From the NCBI RefSeq assembly GCF_029962835.1, contig NC_080575.1:61483493-61547492 (forward strand): DNA of 64,000 nucleotides, given 5' to 3'. Each line of letters begins with the position of its first letter. The stretch's first letter is position 1. Of this stretch, positions 58,896 to 64,000 are shown piece by piece. The notes beneath the pieces were generated by a model, which made no database searches, was not told where the DNA came from, and worked only from the letters and a program-made list of their open reading frames with translations. This DNA comes from Magnolia sinica. Taxonomy: Eukaryota; Streptophyta; Magnoliopsida; Magnoliales; Magnoliaceae. A program made the position numbers and the translations under genes.

Positions 58896-59700
58896 CTACT
58901 TATCAATGGTTAGGGTCATCCTTCTAATGTGATTAATATGCAACTCAAAATGGCTCCCATGAGATTAATGGTTGTGATCATCCATGCATGACATGCATCT
59001 TGCCTTAAATGCACTGTATCTGCTCCAATTAATGAACAGTAATTGCTTTTTCTTAGAACTCGTTCTTACATTTCTACCCCTAGAAGCTCCAAAAGTTTAT
59101 TCTAATAAAAACCTTCTCTTTTTCTGTGGAACACATGCACAGTTCCCCAGATGATACAAATTACGGGGCACATCATTGATGGAACATAGTTCAATAATCG
59201 CATTGGTTGACTGATCCTAGCCGTAGGATTGGTGGCTATTACATGGATAGTTAAACGTAGTAAGTGGTTCAAATCCACCTGAAAAAATCACACGATTACT
59301 ATCACCTACTCAATATGGTTTTTGGTGATGCCCATCCACCACTAGGTCAGTAATTTGGATGGTTTGCATCACCCACTTCAAATGCTTTCTGATGCGAAGT
59401 TTATCAGTCACATTCTTGTACTTGACATTAGACTCCTCTAATATTTTCTAGACTTTTGGCATACACTATTACAGTTTAGTTTATCATATTTTCTACAACA
59501 ACATTCATACCCTGTAACTTGTGTAATGGGACTAGGTCAAGTGTATGCTTGGAAACATAATCATATACTACTGTTAGTGGTCCACTAATTAGCTAGTTAT
59601 TATCACCTTTCATCGTAACATTTGGGCTATAATCCATCTTTAGTAGGTCCCACTATTTGGGTAATTCTGATTCCAGATTCATACAACGTTTGTAGTAATA
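58896..59700. other. Unassigned DNA
   Basis: No gene, RNA or mobile element recognised. Confidence 0.35.
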
Positions 59701-59704
59701 GTAA

Positions 59705-60130
59705 ACTGCATATAGGGGAGGTAATAGGCTGAGACATGCTAGGCTTGAGCTCAACCTATCACTTAAGGCCCGAAGCCCAAGCTTGGCATGGGCCAAGCAT
59801 AGCAGGTCCAAGTTTGAGCCTAAAAATTAGATTGCCGCATCCCTATTTCCCTCTTAAATGTTCCTAATCCATTGATCAAGTGGGCCACACATGCATGACA
59901 TTTTAGAGGAATGAAACCGGCAGTCTACATACAAGATGAAGGGTTGCCTAGACGGAATTAGAATGATATAACATATCCACATATAAACTTGGGCCGTGCG
60001 AAAATGACTTGAGCTCAAGTCTGGCCCGAAAATTAGCAGCCATACATTCAAGGCCCCAGCTTAGTTCATGGGCCAACCAAGCATATCCAAGCCCGACCTA
60101 AAGCAGGATTGGGCAGGCTACTAGGCTCAT
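59705..60130. repeat. GGGCC/GAGCTCAA-rich MITE-like segment
   Basis: GCTTGAGCTCAACC, AAGGCCCGAAGCCCAAGC and GGGCCAAGCATAGC on the left are echoed by ACTTGAGCTCAAGTCTGGCCCG and GGGCCAACCAAGCATATCCA on the right. It is probably one or two hAT-like MITEs with poorly defined ends. Confidence 0.4.
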
Positions 60131-60204
60131 TGGTACTCTTCTTGGAGTTCCGGCTCTTATCTCACACCATTACGATGAAACCCCAATCCACAACATACCT
60201 AGAT

Positions 60205-60844
60205 CAACCCTTGGTATTAGAAATTTGGATCTAAAACCAACGTTAATCCATGCACTTTATGGAAGCACGTTCAACGAATATAAAACAATCAAATAAACAA
60301 TAACCAACCAAAACAATCACACAAAACACAATATTTAATGTGAAAAACCCTCATAGGAAAAAATCACAGCGCAAAGCGACAGAAATCCACTATAATCAAA
60401 AGCCTTAGAGTTTGCACAACTCACCTTCTTTAATTACAGATTAAACCGGATCTCTCCTTACGATGCACACTTAAGAAAACCCTAAACACTTGAGTAAATC
60501 CCTTCTCAAGCCCTTACAAGTGTTTTAGAACCCTCTCACCTCACAAAACCCTTGCCCTTCGAGAGAAAACACTCGTTTGTATTAAGTCCTAATCATGATT
60601 GGACTTAAATACCCCATTTGTGCTAATCTACATAATCTGTTTAGTTGGACAGAATAGAACTTTCGGTTGAACCGAACCAAACTAACTCATACTTTTTGGT
60701 TAAAATGAAAACGTGCAAATCTTCACAGCGTGCAAACTGAGAATCCATCCAATTTTCGGTTTAATCGAAAAAGACTATGGTCGAACCGAGACAAGACTTC
60801 TCTGCACTAGTAGATTAGCAAAATCCAAGGCATCCCGCATAACA
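60205..60844 (-). mobile_element. 3' LTR of copia element 3 (left border approximate)
   Basis: On the minus strand the purine tract GGTGGAGAT directly precedes TGTTATGCGGGATGCC at 60844, a copia-type LTR start. The LTR body includes the usual CCCTAAAC and CTTACAAG words and GGTTGAACCGAA / TTCGGTTTAATCG palindromic stretches. The 3' end near 60205 is a guess from a TACCA before unrelated sequence. Confidence 0.6.
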
Positions 60845-60873
60845 ATCTCCACCTTGATTTGCATTCTGTCAAG

Positions 60874-61610
60874 TCACCCTGAAGATCTCCCGTACAACCT
60901 CCATATTGAGCATAGACTGCTCACTACGTTCACCACCTGGAACACAGCTCCATCTGCACCCTTGTGCAAGGGTGTCCAATCCCACCAATGGCTGGTGAGA
61001 TTGATCAAGCCCAAGCAATGCTTGAAATTCTTTGTGGTCATCGGTTTCATCAACATGTCCGCAGCATTCTCGGTTGTGTGAATCCTTTGAAACTGAATCT
61101 CTCCTGCGGCAATGAGTTCCCGTATCTTATGGAACCTTATATCAATGTGCTTGGTTCTCGCATGATACACCTGATTTATCATTAGATGGATAATGCTCTG
61201 ACTATCGTAATGTAACCGAATCGCCTTCTGTTTCACCTTGAATTCTCCTATCAGACCTTTCAACCAGAATGCTTCTATTGACACCTCTATCGCAGCCATA
61301 TATTATGCGTAGGTTGTAGACAACGCTATCATACACCTTAGCGTAAATCTCCAACATACTAGTCTGCCTTCTAATGTGAAAACATTTCCTATTGTGGATT
61401 TCTTGTTGTCCAAATTACCTGTATAATTTGAATTCACATGGCCTACAACTCATCCGAAGCTCCATATTCCCCGAACATGATTCCAATGTCGAGTATACCC
61501 CTAAGATACTTGAGAATCCACTTAACAAAATTCCAATACTTCTTTCCTAAATTCACCGTACATCTGCTAATTACAGTAACTGACTGTGAGATATTCGGCC
61601 TTGTGCAAAC
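60874..61610 (-). pseudogene. Copia pol C-terminus (element 3)
   Basis: Minus-strand pieces: 61610-61443 (VCTRPNISQSVTVISR, KYWNFVKWILKYLRG) and 61299-60874 (RNase H end EVSIEAFWLKGLIGEF, KHIDIRFHKIRELI, HTTENAADMLMKPM). Between them the RNase H active-site stretch is frameshifted. Homology ends sharply at 61610, where a Tat LTR starts, so this element was cut by that insertion. Confidence 0.85.
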
Positions 61611-62186
61611 TGTTATGGGTAAGAAGGGACCAACCAAGGATGACCTGCATGAGAGAAACTACAGTGCAATTAAAGGGACAGTTCAGTTCTGACAGCCAGA
61701 CTTGAGCCCTAGGCACGACTTGACACTGATTATCACTTGAAGAGATCCAACCTCCTGACGAGCTCGGACCAACCAATGAACTACTACATTGGTCAGTAGG
61801 CATCAAGGCTCACCTCAATTATCACTCGACATCCACCTCAGGATAGCCTCGGACCTTTAACCTCAAGGTTGGCATTACCCTCCCCTAGGGTTCCGACTTG
61901 TTGATCTCATCTTTGGAGTTGTTCAAAGATCTGTGCCGAGGATCTCGAAAGACAACTACTTGCCAGGTAGAGGAGCTTTTCGTCTAAGGAGGGCATCCTA
62001 TGGCCTTAAATAGAGGTCCAGTCTACAGGAAAAGGTATGCACTGAAACCTTAGTACACATAGACCTAGATTCCCTACCTAACTTTGGCATCGGAGGGTCC
62101 CCTGTCTTAGCCAAGGTCTTCATTGGTTTTCTACTTATGCAGGCTCTTAAAGGCACGGCAGGGACAACTAGAAAACAACATCAACA
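61611..62186 (+). mobile_element. 5' LTR of a Ty3/gypsy Tat-lineage element (576 bp)
   Basis: TGTTATGGGTAAG at 61611 to CATCAACA at 62186. CTAACTTTGGCATCGGAGGG and TCCCCTGTCTTAGCCAAGGT near 62080 are characteristic of Tat-type LTR R/U5 regions. A TTAAATAGAG TATA-like box lies at 62006-62015. The start interrupts copia element 3. Confidence 0.75.
62006..62015 (+). promoter_or_regulatory. TATA-like box of the Tat LTR
   Basis: TTAAATAGAG, in the position usual for Tat LTRs (about 75 bases before the CATCGGAGGG segment). It has one mismatch to TATAAATA. Confidence 0.45.
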
Positions 62187-62187
62187 G

Positions 62188-62205
62188 TTAGCTCCGTCTG
62201 TGGGA
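62188..62205 (+). other. Degenerate primer-binding region of the Tat element
   Basis: TTAGCTCCGTCTGTGGGA differs at two or three bases from the TTGGCGCCGTCTGTGGGA seen in intact elements of this lineage. It immediately follows the LTR, supporting the border. Confidence 0.7.
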
Positions 62206-62246
62206 ACAACATCAAAGTTGTTTCCATCTCACCTAGGTTCAACGAT

Positions 62247-64000
62247 GATAAAAGGAAGGAAGAAGACATTGGCCGCCATTGCAACGCCTGCACTAGCCTC
62301 AGTCGATCTTTCTATCGACATTTGAAATGCACCCTCTCAACATCAGGCGAGATCTGCCCCCTCAATGCCTACTCCGAGGTCCCATAGTTGGAGTGGTCAA
62401 CTCGTCTCTCTAGAGAACCAGGTCTAGGCCTTGAATGGCAACATGAACCGACTGATGTGGATTCTGGAGAGGCAAGATCCACCTCCCGGCCATGGGGCAG
62501 AGGTCGACGCTGCCACCAAGTTGTCCCGTCCATCGCAGATTCCCTAGAATCTCAACGAACCCGAAATACATCCAAGGCAACCTAGTCAAGCGTCAGCTTG
62601 GACTGTAAAGACTACTAAGCTCGACGACTTTGATTTTCGTCATACGCTGGAAAATCGGAGACGAGGAAAATCCCTAAAGTACTTCTTGAGATAGGGGAGA
62701 ACGAAGTCCTCTAGGAAGCCGAGCTGAAGGAACTACGATGTGACATCCGCCAAGCCTACCGCGCACAAATTCCGACTTCCCTGAAAGCCATGATGGAGGA
62801 GACCAAGCCAATGTTCAATAACGATATCATGGGAGCCCAACTCCTGCCCAAATTTCATTTCAAATGCCACAGATCGCTTCCTACTCTAGGTATGGTGATC
62901 TTGTCAAGCACTTGGAATCATTTAGGGCCTGGATGGAGCTCCATGGAGCTTCAAGCTCAATTCTGTGTCGAGCCTTCTCTCTGACCCTATCAGGAGCAGC
63001 GTGAAAGTGTATTGACAATTGAAACTGAAGTCTATTAGCTCGTTCACACAACTCAATAAAACCTTCATCACACAGTTCATTAGAGGGAAGGATAGGTGAA
63101 AGCCGACAACCCATCTCCTCGCTATCACCCAAAAAGAGGACAAGCTATTGAAGGACTACATCGCATGGTTCAACCAGGAAGCAATGCAAGTGGAAGGCTA
63201 TTCGAACCAGCAGCCTTGGCTGCTATGATGGTTGGTCGTAAAGAAGGGAGATTTCTCTTCTCAATCGGTAAAAACCCTCCAACAACCTTGGCCGACCTCC
63301 TTAACAAAGCGCAAAAGTACTCCAATGTCGATGAACTTTTCAGTTTGTGAAAAGCCACTCGAAGTGCGGGAATTCAGCCAAGGATAAGAAATGTAGAGAG
63401 GAGGTGCAACTGCAAGCTATCAACAACAAAAGAATAAGGGACGAGGACTCAAGTAAGGGTCAGCACCTGAACCGAAGACCCAAAAGTAGATTCTACTCAT
63501 ACACTCCCTTAAACTTTACCCTAAGCAGGTCCTTATAGAAGTTCGTGACAAGAGGATCTTGAGGTGGCCGAACAATATGAAAATCGATGTCGACAAGTGA
63601 GACAAGAGGAAGTACTGTAACTTACATCGCGACTATGGCCACGCCACCGGTGACTGTTTCGACCTCAAGGAATAAATCAAAGCTCTCATCCATGATAGAC
63701 ATCTGCAAGACTATGTCTATAGGAGGAGGGAAGAGCGACAGGATCAATGGGACAAACAACAAAGTCATTGGAATGATAATGAAGTGACATGAGAGATCCA
63801 CACCATATTCAGCGAGCCTGCTGGAGGAGGGGACTCTAACAGAGCACGTTGAGCTCATGCTAGAAGCATAAGCGACAACAACTCATAACATCATATTAAC
63901 CTCATCAGCAGGCCCCTGAAGAAACAGAGAATGATCCCTTGTGACTTAACATTCGACAAAGAGGATGCCCGAGGAGTCCACCATCCGCACGATGATGCCT
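62247..64000 (+). pseudogene. Tat-lineage gag relic, continuing past the window end
   Basis: Pieces in order in shifting frames: MNRLMWILERQDPPPGHGAE (62442 on), YGDLVKHLESFRAWMELHGA (about 62895-62955) with CRAFSLTLSGAA, ARF/AWFNQEAMQVEGYSNQ (about 63160), FLFSIGKNPPTTLADLLNKA (about 63258), a zinc-knuckle-like YCNLHRDYGHATGDC (about 63612-63656), and PCDLTFDKEDARGVHHPHDD near the window end, where the protease region begins. Multiple stops and frameshifts rule out a functional protein. The element's pol and 3' LTR, if present, lie beyond 64000. Confidence 0.85.

Overview
The window reads as nuclear DNA of a flowering plant, most likely a magnoliid tree. Evidence: one GT-AG spliced plant gene, several classes of plant LTR retrotransposon (Ty3/gypsy Tekay/Del-like, Athila-like and Tat; three Ty1/copia pieces), a tRNA-derived SINE, CACTA and hAT ends, and many copies of a palindromic MITE-like family whose ends read GGCCCACC...GATGTAT...CACCGTCCATCC. 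I associate that family with magnoliid genomes; the taxon is inference. Nothing bacterial or viral is seen.

Layout. 1-3151: relict repeat DNA with two small tandem arrays. 3152-21444: a head-to-tail LTR-internal-LTR-internal-LTR array, flanked by an identical 95-bp direct repeat. Each LTR is about 5.8-5.9 kb and each internal segment only about 0.4 kb, running from a tRNA-Met primer site to a polypurine tract. The third LTR contains a low-quality, homopolymer-rich block. 21445-25700: intergenic DNA with a diverged ~180-bp tandem repeat. 25718-39912: the only intact gene, a minus-strand 7-exon kelch-repeat gene. Its exons join into an uninterrupted 418-residue frame across six GT-AG introns that are rich in MITEs.

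40430-48608 is a very large inverted repeat (arms over 2.3 kb, with 42-bp tandem repeats at their inner ends). It encloses a decayed ULP1-type protease gene; the right arm is split by an Athila-like solo LTR with a perfect 5-bp target duplication (ACCGT). 48074-53298 holds a 1.2-kb segment in two direct copies; between them lie a SINE with a 14-bp target duplication, a copy of the kelch upstream region, and a 3' copia half. 53299-55848 is a copia 5' half. 55850-60200 is mostly unassigned DNA with an exon-like relic and a CACTA end. 60205-61610 is a minus-strand copia 3' end, cut exactly where a Tat-lineage LTR starts. That Tat element (LTR, primer site, degenerate gag) runs off the window end.

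Functionally the window is one housekeeping-like kelch gene in nested, mostly dead transposons. The most unusual parts are the giant-LTR/minimal-internal array and the ULP1-bearing inverted repeat. Several signs (sharp changes in identity between LTR copies, the homopolymer block, the 95-bp repeat) warn that 3.2-21.4 kb may be partly an assembly product. All positions were read by eye; boundaries marked approximate could shift by tens of bases.
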